A stretch of DNA of 64,000 nt from Desulfobacteraceae bacterium (lineage in GTDB: Bacteria; Desulfobacterota; Desulfobacteria; Desulfobacterales; JAABSP01). Of the stretch, positions 44,529 to 51,992 are shown one piece after another. A model generated the notes under the pieces. It did no database searches. It was not told where the DNA came from and saw only the letters and a list, made by a program, of their open reading frames with translations. Position 1 is the first letter of the stretch. Each line of letters begins with the position of its first letter. A program made the translations under genes and the position numbers. The stretch spans positions 22,651-86,650 of the forward strand of contig JAABSP010000009.1 of NCBI GenBank assembly GCA_011390345.1, written 5' to 3'.

Positions 44529-45188
44529 ATGGCTTCAAAAAAGCTTTCCAAAACCCAGGCCGTGATTGATATCCTGTTGACAGAACCGCCATTGAATGCC
44601 GCAGACATTGCGGGAAAGGTCAAGGAGAATACCGGCAAGACCATGAGCGGAAAAGAGGCATCCACCCTTCTGGCGAAACTGCTGGAGACCGAGTTGGGGA
44701 ACTTTATCGAGAAGGGAAAGGAAGACAGCCGGTATGTCTACCAGATCATCGAGGATGCGCGTTCCCTCACAGTGGATCAGGCTCACGGCCTTTCATTGAA
44801 GACGGGCAATAATCGCTATACTCTGGAGCAGGCTTTGGACGCGCATCCCCATCTGGAGAAATATGTCCGGCAGGAGGAGGAGGAGAAGAAGGAAAAGGAA
44901 GAGAAGCCCTCCCGGAAACGGACAGCGAGAAAATCCGGAACTTCAAAGGCCAGAACTTCAAAGGAAAGAACGAGCAGACGGACCGAGGCGAAAACAGAAA
45001 AGTCTCCCCCGAAATCAGCACCTGAACCGGAACCGACCCCCGCCGCTCCGGAACCGGCTGCAGAAAGGAAGATTACCGTAACGCCGAGCTTCATGGGGGT
45101 TGAAAATCTCCTGGCAGGATTGATGAAGATCATAGGGGGCGGAAAGGATATCAACATCAACCTTAAGATCACCGTAACCTTTGAATGA
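44529..45188 (+). CDS. Winged-helix-like protein with amphipathic C-terminal motif (paralog A)
   Basis: 219 residues. The N-terminal ~90 residues look like a winged helix: TQAVIDILLTEPPLNAADIA, then GKEASTLLAKLLETELGNF and YQIIEDARSLTVDQAHGL. A Lys/Arg/Glu/Pro-rich linker follows, then a C-terminal strand-like motif (KDININLKITVTFE). A paralog lies at 46155-46682 with the same architecture. No named family; DNA binding is an inference from the predicted fold. AGGAGAGGAAG precedes the ATG. Confidence 0.72.
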   Translation: MASKKLSKTQAVIDILLTEPPLNAADIAGKVKENTGKTMSGKEASTLLAKLLETELGNFIEKGKEDSRYVYQIIEDARSLTVDQAHGLSLKTGNNRYTLEQALDAHPHLEKYVRQEEEEKKEKEEKPSRKRTARKSGTSKARTSKERTSRRTEAKTEKSPPKSAPEPEPTPAAPEPAAERKITVTPSFMGVENLLAGLMKIIGGGKDININLKITVTFE

Positions 45189-45200
45189 GATAAGGGCCTG

Positions 45201-45809
45201 TCAGGAATCGCTGCAGATCAGAACCAGCCCGCAGACGGTTCCCATCTTCATTCCGTTATCCTCTCCGGGTTGACCCATCCATTCCATGGAGATCCCAGCC
45301 CTCTTCATCAGCGCGGAAACATCGATGCCGAATCCGGACATGGAGGGTCTTGCACTGTCCGGATATCGGCACCTCTCCCCTTTCTTCAGCACCCGGCAAT
45401 CCTTCTGATCCGGGCAGAAGATCCGTCTGCAGGAGCCGCCGGCAAATGCTCTGGCATCTGAAAATCCCAACCCCTTTGCCAGGGCTTCGATTTGCGCCCC
45501 GGTCTCATGAAGCTTTTGAAAGATCTCGGGCCGCCTCTCCGACAGCAAGACCTCTTCAGGAACCGTAAAACTGAAGACGAGCCCATGGGAAAACTCTCTC
45601 TGCAGTTTCCGGAAGCCGGCCGGCCCGGATACATGGGGAGGACAGCTCATGGAAAGGCGGTAGTTTTCACATCCCGGATTCTTCCTGCAGAAGTCTGCCA
45701 GATGATCTTCTACCGGGATCTCTGAGGCTGCAATAATGGCAGCATCGGATGCACCCAAAGATTTTGCCGAAGCTGTCAATTCCTCAAAAAGCAACTCTTT
45801 GCTCCTCAT
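45201..45809 (-). CDS. DUF2284-family metal-binding protein
   Basis: 202 residues with the conserved Cys pattern of DUF2284: ENYRLSMSCPPHVSGP, FAGGSCRRIFCPDQKDC and CRYPDSARPSMSGFGIDV. These Cys likely bind a metal or Fe-S cluster. Function is not established. It lies between two paralogous regulator-like genes that converge and diverge around it, 12 bases after the stop of the first paralog and upstream-facing to the zinc-ribbon gene on the same strand. Confidence 0.85.
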   Translation of the reverse strand: MRSKELLFEELTASAKSLGASDAAIIAASEIPVEDHLADFCRKNPGCENYRLSMSCPPHVSGPAGFRKLQREFSHGLVFSFTVPEEVLLSERRPEIFQKLHETGAQIEALAKGLGFSDARAFAGGSCRRIFCPDQKDCRVLKKGERCRYPDSARPSMSGFGIDVSALMKRAGISMEWMGQPGEDNGMKMGTVCGLVLICSDS

Positions 45810-45832
45810 AAAGCGGCTTTTGCACAGCAGAA

Positions 45833-46120
45833 TCAGTCCAGAATATCCAGGATCTCCTTTAAAATGTTCTTCTTCTTATACTTCTTCTTTTTGTGATAAT
45901 CCTTGTCGTAGCGATGCTTCTCCGGTCTCTCCCAGTCTTTGTCCGGTCGGGAATAGGGATTGCCGGGAGGTGTCGGAGCCTGATATGGCAGGGTTCTTTC
46001 AATGATCTTGTCCAGTTCTCCCCGGTCCAGCCAGAGGCCTCTGCAGTCCGGGCAATAATCGATCTCAACGCCCTGCCGCTCTGCGATCCGCAAAGGTTCA
46101 TAACACTTCGGACAATTCAT
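45833..46120 (-). CDS. TFIIB-type zinc-ribbon protein
   Basis: 95 residues. The N-terminal 45 residues carry a zinc ribbon (MNCPKCYEPL and YCPDCRGLWLDRGELDKII), matching the zf-TFIIB family. The tail is Pro-rich, then very basic (KKKKYKKK), ending in LKEILDILD. GAGAGG sits 4-5 bases before the ATG. It is probably co-transcribed with the downstream DUF2284 gene and the upstream winged-helix paralog. Confidence 0.82.
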   Translation of the reverse strand: MNCPKCYEPLRIAERQGVEIDYCPDCRGLWLDRGELDKIIERTLPYQAPTPPGNPYSRPDKDWERPEKHRYDKDYHKKKKYKKKNILKEILDILD

Positions 46121-46154
46121 GATTCCTCTCTTTTTTAAAGTCTTTTTTCGTCTC

Positions 46155-46682
46155 TTATCCCAGACTGATCTTTACCCGCATGTGGATATTGATCGTATCT
46201 TCATCCGGCTCATCCGGCTCATTCACCATATCCCCGGATCCTGAATCGGTTTGGGCCGATGCTGCAGTAGCAATCTCCTCTTGAACCTGCAGCGCCTCAT
46301 CCAAATGACTCTCTTCGGACACTTGCTCTGCGGTCTGGGATTCCTCTTCCGGGTCATCCATATAAAGAAGAAGCGCAGGATGGTCGGCCCCGGCGCTGGC
46401 CAGGGAGTATTCCCCCGATATCAGCCCAAATGCCTGTTCCAGAGAGAGGGATCGAGCCTCCTCCACCAGGGTATAGAAGAGCGTGCGCCCCTGACGGCGC
46501 CGCTGGATAAATGGCCCCAGATTCGAGCTGGCGAGCTGGGAGAGAAGAGTGGATGTCTCGTTTCCGGTGGTAGCTCGGCCAGTCTCGATGGAAATCCGAC
46601 GGGCGATGTCGTCAACAGTAAGGGCTTCTCCGTTCAGCAACAGGTGGAGGGCCGCCTCAATTTTTGTCATTTTATGGCTCAT
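46155..46682 (-). CDS. Winged-helix-like protein with amphipathic C-terminal motif (paralog B)
   Basis: 175 residues, paralogous to the gene at 44529-45188. The N-terminal half aligns in order (EAALHLLLNGEALTVDDIA, GNETSTLLSQLASSNLGPF, YTLVEEARSLSLEQAFGL), and both end in a short alternating strand (DTINIHMRVKISLG). The linker here is acidic rather than basic. AGGAGAAGG lies 11-12 bases before the ATG. Two tandem promoters are visible upstream. It probably regulates or accompanies the zinc-ribbon and DUF2284 genes. Confidence 0.72.
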   Translation of the reverse strand: MSHKMTKIEAALHLLLNGEALTVDDIARRISIETGRATTGNETSTLLSQLASSNLGPFIQRRRQGRTLFYTLVEEARSLSLEQAFGLISGEYSLASAGADHPALLLYMDDPEEESQTAEQVSEESHLDEALQVQEEIATAASAQTDSGSGDMVNEPDEPDEDTINIHMRVKISLG

Positions 46683-46768
46683 AAAGAATCTGCCTTCTCC
46701 TGATGGATACGGTCTTCATCTATCGGATTGTGATGCCGAGATTCGGTGAAAAATCCTGTAGTCTGTTC

Positions 46769-46797
46769 AGCATAGGACAAGGACGGAACCTTGTCAA
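46769..46797 (-). promoter_or_regulatory. Proximal promoter of paralog B
   Basis: On the minus strand, TTGACA (46792-46797), 17-base spacer, TATGCT (46769-46774), about 85 bases before the ATG. It closely matches the promoter of paralog A. Confidence 0.6.
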
Positions 46798-46822
46798 TAC
46801 CCTGTAAAGCAGGGAGTCGTAT

Positions 46823-46851
46823 ATTATAGTAAACCCGAAGCGTTTCGTAAA
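46823..46851 (-). promoter_or_regulatory. Distal promoter of paralog B
   Basis: On the minus strand, TTTACG (46846-46851), 17-base spacer, TATAAT (46823-46828). A small CCCTG/CAGGG hairpin (46800-46814) lies between the two promoters. Confidence 0.5.
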
Positions 46852-46958
46852 GGAATTTTTAAATGGATGGATCGTCAAGCATCTGAAAAAAAAGCCCGCT
46901 GCAAAAGCAGATGATTGCAAGGGCTGAAGGAAGGGGGGCACCCGATGAAAAAGGGCAC

Positions 46959-47342
46959 TCAGGCGGTCGAACAGCTTTCAACAAGGAGATCTTCGACCCC
47001 GGAGAGGATGTTATTCCTGGAAACAGGCTTGGTATAGACCTTTTCCGCGCCCAGCACATTGGCAACGACCAGATAACTCTCGGGCCCGGCAATCCCGCCT
47101 CCGGAAATCGCTATGATGTGAGTATCCGGGAATAATTGCTTAAACTCACAGATCAATTCGATACCATCTTTTTCCGGCATAAGAAGGTCCGTGATCAAGA
47201 GATCACAGGGCATCCGCCGCTGAATTTCCATGGCCAGTCTACCGTTTTCCGCTTCCATCACATTATACCCCAGAGGTTCAAGTATCTTCCGCAACAGCAC
47301 CCTCACAGCCTGATCATCATCGACAACAAGTATTCTTGGCAT
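46959..47342 (-). CDS. Single-domain response regulator
   Basis: 127-residue receiver with phospho-acceptor D52 (LLITDLLMPEKDG), acidic pocket D8/D9/D10 and Lys in VYTKPVS; no output domain. Its partner kinase is not adjacent. The GGGAG at proper spacing supports the ATG at 47342 rather than upstream extension to 47405. It is transcribed away from recD2. Confidence 0.9.
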   Translation of the reverse strand: MPRILVVDDDQAVRVLLRKILEPLGYNVMEAENGRLAMEIQRRMPCDLLITDLLMPEKDGIELICEFKQLFPDTHIIAISGGGIAGPESYLVVANVLGAEKVYTKPVSRNNILSGVEDLLVESCSTA

Positions 47343-47403
47343 GGCATTTCTCCCCCAGAAGGTTAATTTTCTACCATTATGTTCCGATTCTTTCTCCTTG
47401 AAC

Positions 47404-47421
47404 ATAGGGCAAACACCCTAT
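47404..47421. repeat. Operator-like inverted repeat between the receiver gene and recD2
   Basis: ATAGGGCAAACACCCTAT is a perfect 6-base inverted repeat with a 6-base spacer, about 60 bases upstream of the receiver ATG. It could be an operator; no binding protein is identifiable. Confidence 0.35.
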
Positions 47422-47487
47422 TTGATCTAAGAAAAATACCCAAGTAGAGATTTTTTTCCGGTATTTCCAAAAACAGCTATTGGCTTG

Positions 47488-47538
47488 CTCTCTTTCTCCT
47501 TTCCTGCTATTTTTCACAGCAGAAAAGGAGAAAGAGAG
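47488..47538. repeat. 21-bp-arm inverted repeat over the recD2 ribosome-binding region
   Basis: Left arm 47488-47508 (pyrimidine-rich) pairs with right arm 47518-47538 (purine-rich) with a single mismatch around a 9-base loop. The right arm contains the GGAG (47527-47530) and GAGAG (47534-47538) that are the only ribosome-binding candidates for the TTG at 47544. Confidence 0.85.
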
Positions 47539-47543
47539 AACCA

Positions 47544-49760
47544 TTGCAGACCCGAGCCAGAACAAATACGCCCCCCAAAAAACAATCCCTTGCAGACCTC
47601 CGGGGCCAGATCGAGCGGATCACCTATGCCAACGAGGAGAACGGCTATACCGTGGCAAAGGTGAAGGTCTGGAACCGGCCCGATCTGGTGACGGTGGTCG
47701 GCAATCTCATGGCCCCCATGGCCGGCGAGATTTTAAAGATGAAGGGGGAGTGGATCAATCATCCCAAATATGGCGAGCAGTTCAAGGTCGTCTCCTACCA
47801 GAGTGCGGTGCCGGCAAACATCTACGGCATCAAAAAATACCTCGGCTCCGGCCTGATTCGGGGCGTGGGGACGGAAATTGCCGAAAGGATCGTCGATACC
47901 TTCGGTGAGAAGACCCTGGAGGTGATCGAGGAGCGGATCCGGGATCTGATGCAGGTAAAGGGGATCGGCAAAAAGCGGATCTCCATGATCGAAAAGGCCT
48001 GGGCCGATCAGAAAGAGATCCGGGAGGTGATGCTCTTTCTCCAGTACCACGGAGTCAGCTCCGGGTATGCCGCGAAGATATTCAAGGAGTACGGAAAGGA
48101 ATCCATCGCGGTGGTGCAGGAGAATCCGTATCAGTTGGCTATGGATATCTTCGGCATCGGCTTTCTCACCGCAGACCGGATCGCGGAAAAACTCGGCTTT
48201 TCCAAAGATTCGCCCCTCAGAGCTTCTGCCGGGGTCATCTATGTGCTACACGGATTGTCGGACGAAGGCCATGTCTATTACCCATACGAGCCGCTCATCG
48301 GTAAGGCCCAAGAGATCCTGGATGTGGAGCGGGAGGTGGTGGCCGGGGCCATCGGAGAGCTTGCCGCGGAAAAAGAGATCGCGATCGAGGATTTAAACGA
48401 AGATCCCGATCATTTCCAGGAGAATCTCAAGGCTGTCTATCTGGCCAAATACCAGTACTGCGAACGTAACATCGCCAACCGGCTGAAGATCCTGCTTCAG
48501 GTCCCGAAATCGGCCCGGCCCGTGAATATCGAAAAAGCCCTGGAATGGGTGCAGGGGCAGCTCTCCATCGAGCTGGCCCGGGAGCAGATCGGGGCAGTCC
48601 GCGGCGCGCTGGATGCCAAGGTCATGGTGATCACAGGGGGCCCCGGAACCGGCAAGACCACCATCATCAACGCGATCCTGAAGATCTACGGGGCCATCGA
48701 CGTGAAGATTCTGCTGGCCGCGCCCACAGGCAGGGCCGCCAAGCGGATGACCGAGGCCACAGACCATCCGGCCAAGACGATCCATCGCCTGCTCGAGTAC
48801 AGCCCGGCCAAGGCCGGCTTTCAGAAGAACTTCGACCATCCCCTGGACTGCGACCTGCTGGTCGTGGACGAGGCCTCCATGATCGACACTCTGCTCATGC
48901 ACCATCTGCTCCAGGCCGTTCCCGCGACCTCGACGCTGATTTTAGTGGGCGATGTAAACCAACTGCCGTCGGTGGGGGCCGGCAATGTGCTGGAGGACAT
49001 CATCGCATCAGACCGGATTCCGGTGGTGCTGCTGAACCGGATCTTCCGCCAGGCCGAAAAGAGCCGGATCGTGGTGAACGCACACCGGATCAATCAGGGA
49101 AAGATGCCGATCTTCAACGATCGCGGGGAGGATTGCGACTTCTACTTCATTCAAAGGGAAGAGCCCGAAGCGGTGCTGGGGCTGATCCTGGAGATGGTTG
49201 GGGAGAGGATTCCGAAACGGTTCGGGTTGGACCCGGTGACGGAGATCCAGGTGATCACGCCGATGCACCGGGGGATCGTGGGGGCCGGCAACCTCAACGA
49301 GCAGCTCCAGGCCCGCCTCAACCCGGACGGGGAGGAGCTGATGCGGGGCCAGCGCCGGTACCGGGTCGGAGACAAGGTGATGCAGATCCGGAACGATTAT
49401 GATCGCAATGTCTTCAACGGCGATATGGGCCGGGTTCTCCGGATCGACCCGGAGGCACAGGAGATCGGGGTCCGCTTCGAGGGCCGGGAGGTGATCTACG
49501 GGTACGGGGATCTGGAAGAGCTGACCCTGGCCTATGCGGTCTCGGTGCATAAGTCTCAAGGGTCGGAGTACCGGGCAGTGGTGATCCCGGTGGTGACCCA
49601 GCACTATGTCCTGCTGCAGCGGAACCTGATCTACACCGCGCTGACCCGGGGAAAGGAGCTGGCCGTCTTCGTGGGAACCAAACGGGCACTGGCCATTGCG
49701 GTCCACAATGACAAGACCCAGAAGCGCTTTACCCGGCTTCGGGAGCGGCTGGCCCAGTAA
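47544..49760 (+). CDS. recD2: RecD2-type ATP-dependent DNA helicase
   Basis: 738 residues, SF1B 5'-3' helicase of the RecD2 type, without RecB/RecC. The N-terminal OB-like region (GQIERITYANEENGYTVAKV) is followed by tandem helix-hairpin-helix motifs (IRGVGTEIAERIV, VKGIGKKRI, GIGFLTADRIA), Walker A (GGPGTGKTTI), Walker B (LLVVDEASMID) and the helicase motif VHKSQGSEY near the C-terminus. The start is the TTG at 47544; no other initiator lies before the conserved region. The inverted repeat over its leader suggests translational control. Confidence 0.93.
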   Translation: MQTRARTNTPPKKQSLADLRGQIERITYANEENGYTVAKVKVWNRPDLVTVVGNLMAPMAGEILKMKGEWINHPKYGEQFKVVSYQSAVPANIYGIKKYLGSGLIRGVGTEIAERIVDTFGEKTLEVIEERIRDLMQVKGIGKKRISMIEKAWADQKEIREVMLFLQYHGVSSGYAAKIFKEYGKESIAVVQENPYQLAMDIFGIGFLTADRIAEKLGFSKDSPLRASAGVIYVLHGLSDEGHVYYPYEPLIGKAQEILDVEREVVAGAIGELAAEKEIAIEDLNEDPDHFQENLKAVYLAKYQYCERNIANRLKILLQVPKSARPVNIEKALEWVQGQLSIELAREQIGAVRGALDAKVMVITGGPGTGKTTIINAILKIYGAIDVKILLAAPTGRAAKRMTEATDHPAKTIHRLLEYSPAKAGFQKNFDHPLDCDLLVVDEASMIDTLLMHHLLQAVPATSTLILVGDVNQLPSVGAGNVLEDIIASDRIPVVLLNRIFRQAEKSRIVVNAHRINQGKMPIFNDRGEDCDFYFIQREEPEAVLGLILEMVGERIPKRFGLDPVTEIQVITPMHRGIVGAGNLNEQLQARLNPDGEELMRGQRRYRVGDKVMQIRNDYDRNVFNGDMGRVLRIDPEAQEIGVRFEGREVIYGYGDLEELTLAYAVSVHKSQGSEYRAVVIPVVTQHYVLLQRNLIYTALTRGKELAVFVGTKRALAIAVHNDKTQKRFTRLRERLAQ

Positions 49761-49791
49761 AAAAGGAAACATTCCTTTACCATAGCAGGAT

Positions 49792-49819
49792 TTGCGAGGT
49801 TGAAAAAATATGCTATATT
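49792..49819 (+). promoter_or_regulatory. Probable promoter of the tandem SARP-type regulators
   Basis: TTGCGA (49792-49797), 16-base spacer, TATATT (49814-49819), about 70 bases before the first regulator ATG. Confidence 0.4.
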
Positions 49820-49886
49820 GCAGACATGAAAATAGTGAAGGGTGCTTGTGGAAGAGGGATGATTTCCGAAAGGAACGGTACCGGCC

Positions 49887-51992
49887 ATGTTCGTTCTCGG
49901 CCAGTTGAAGCCGCCCTATGATGAATTCTTCCATCGGAGGGCCTGGGACCGTTATGCCGCGGGCCTGCACGAGGAAGGCCTGATATGGTGGTTCAACATG
50001 GAGATTTCGGCCCTCGCGGCCCATCTGGTCCCCCTGACCACGGTTTCGCACCGGGTACCGATCTCCCCGCGCCTCCGATTCCTCTCCGAAGCCGTCAACA
50101 TGACGGCTGCGCCGGAAATTTTCTACGGCTATCATCAACGTTTTCTGGAGAACGGGGATCTCGAAGGGGCAGCGGCCGCGGCAGGAGCCCCTGTCCTGTC
50201 CGCATTCGAAGCCGGCAGAGGATTCGATCGTCTCGAGGATGGGCATGAACAGATCATCCATCTGCTCGAGGGGCAGGGCGGCCTCACTGCATTGGCCATT
50301 GCCGGATTATGGTACTATAAAAGCATTGTCGAAGAGTGTTTTGAATGCAGCAATCTTTCCAGCATCGAAGCGGCCGGCCGGTCCCTGGCCTGGTCCGAAA
50401 GAGCCGGGGCCAACAATCTCCGGGCGCACGCCGCGATCTTCTATCTGTTTGCCTGCCTGGGAAATGCCGAGTTCGGCAAAATAGAAGCCGTTATCGCGGA
50501 TGTAGAGGCACTCTGTGATCTCCCCGATGTCTCCTATCCCGCGAAGGCCATTCTGCTTCCGCATATCGGCATTTATGCGTTAATGAGGGGGCGCGTCGAA
50601 AAAAGCGAAAGACTCATCATCCAAAACAGACATGCCGCAAACGCAAATGATCTGCCCACGCATCTGCGGATGCAGGTCCACTACCATGCCGCCCTCCACG
50701 ACGCTTTTTGCGGGAATGCAGAAGCATTGAAGGTCCAAGCCGATGACATCCGGGCCATCTCCTTTCCCCTGGATATGCCGTTTCATTCCTCCTATCTCCA
50801 TTTTGTCCTCGGCATCGTTTTTCTCAACGCGAACCAGCCCGACAATGCCTTATGGAGCCTGCAGATCTCCGAGCAGAAAGCCGAAGAGAGCGGAAGCCCC
50901 TTATGCGAAAACCATATCATGATGCTTAGGGGGCAGATTCTGTCGGACAGGGGTGATTTCGATACCGCGGAACAACTGCTGAAGACCTGGCAGGGGATCT
51001 GGAGAGAGAACGGCCACAATCAGTATGTGATCGCCGCTGAAATGGAGATGGCCAACATCCTGCTGCTGCGGGGGCAAAAGGATAGGGCCCGGCGAAGATA
51101 TGAAAATGCCCGGAACCTGTGGCCCCTGGAATCGCAGATGTATGTTTACGCCAGGTCCGCTGATTTCCCCGGGAAAATCGAAGCCGCGCTCTTTTCGGCC
51201 GGCCCGCGCCTGGAAATCCGGCCCCCTGAACCCTCCCCGCGGATTTACATACAGACCTTCGGGGAACTGAAAGTCTATATGGGTTCGGGCGCGGTCTACG
51301 ATCGCCAATGGAAAAGCCGCCGGCTGAAACAACTCTTGAAAGCGCTCATCGTTTTAGGGCCCGCGGAGGTTTCCTTCAGCCGGCTCTGCCGCATCCTCTG
51401 GCCCGAAAAGGATGACGCAGCCGCTGATCTGAGAGCCGCGATCTCCCGGCTGCGGCGTCTCGATACCCGGCAGGATGAGTCGCCGCGGCCGTGGATCACC
51501 ATGAAAAACCGGCGGGTCTCCCTGTCGCCGGCTTTGTGCCGGGTGGACGCGGTCCGATTCCGGGACCGGCTGGCATCGGCCCTGTCCCACGGCCCCGGCA
51601 TCCGGAACATTCGGGAAGCGCTCGATCTCTATACCGGTGATTTTCTGGAAAACGATCTCAACGACGTCTGGATCACCCGGCACAGGGAGAATTTGAAATC
51701 GGAATATATCAAAGGGGTTCTCGTCCTTGCGGACCGGTGCGTCGAAACGGATTGTATCGAGACGGCCATTCCTTATCTCAGAAAGGCCATCGACCGAAAC
51801 CGGTCCAACCCGGATCTCTACGCCAGCCTGATGGTGTGCCATCTTCGCGGAGGAGAGCCTTCCAAGGCCCATAAGCTCTATGGCCGGGCTGTTCGAGCCT
51901 TCAACGGGGCCGCCGGCGTCAACGGGCGGGAAGAACTGCAACGGCTGGCCGCTCTTTTGAAAAATGGGGATGGGGATGACGAGCGGAGCTGA
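49887..51992 (+). CDS. SARP/BTAD-type transcriptional regulator with TPR region (paralog 1)
   Basis: 701 residues. An N-terminal segment with a WWFN motif (residues ~32-35) leads into a helical TPR-like region to about 440. A winged-helix/OmpR-like DNA-binding region follows (QTFGELKVYMGSG, SFSRLCRILWPEKDDAAADLR, about 450-545), then a bacterial transcriptional activator domain (ALDLYTGDFLENDLNDVWI, about 550-690). No STAND ATPase is present, unlike MalT/LuxR-like relatives. AAGGAA precedes the ATG by 11 bases. The next gene is a full-length paralog. Confidence 0.82.
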   Translation: MFVLGQLKPPYDEFFHRRAWDRYAAGLHEEGLIWWFNMEISALAAHLVPLTTVSHRVPISPRLRFLSEAVNMTAAPEIFYGYHQRFLENGDLEGAAAAAGAPVLSAFEAGRGFDRLEDGHEQIIHLLEGQGGLTALAIAGLWYYKSIVEECFECSNLSSIEAAGRSLAWSERAGANNLRAHAAIFYLFACLGNAEFGKIEAVIADVEALCDLPDVSYPAKAILLPHIGIYALMRGRVEKSERLIIQNRHAANANDLPTHLRMQVHYHAALHDAFCGNAEALKVQADDIRAISFPLDMPFHSSYLHFVLGIVFLNANQPDNALWSLQISEQKAEESGSPLCENHIMMLRGQILSDRGDFDTAEQLLKTWQGIWRENGHNQYVIAAEMEMANILLLRGQKDRARRRYENARNLWPLESQMYVYARSADFPGKIEAALFSAGPRLEIRPPEPSPRIYIQTFGELKVYMGSGAVYDRQWKSRRLKQLLKALIVLGPAEVSFSRLCRILWPEKDDAAADLRAAISRLRRLDTRQDESPRPWITMKNRRVSLSPALCRVDAVRFRDRLASALSHGPGIRNIREALDLYTGDFLENDLNDVWITRHRENLKSEYIKGVLVLADRCVETDCIETAIPYLRKAIDRNRSNPDLYASLMVCHLRGGEPSKAHKLYGRAVRAFNGAAGVNGREELQRLAALLKNGDGDDERS

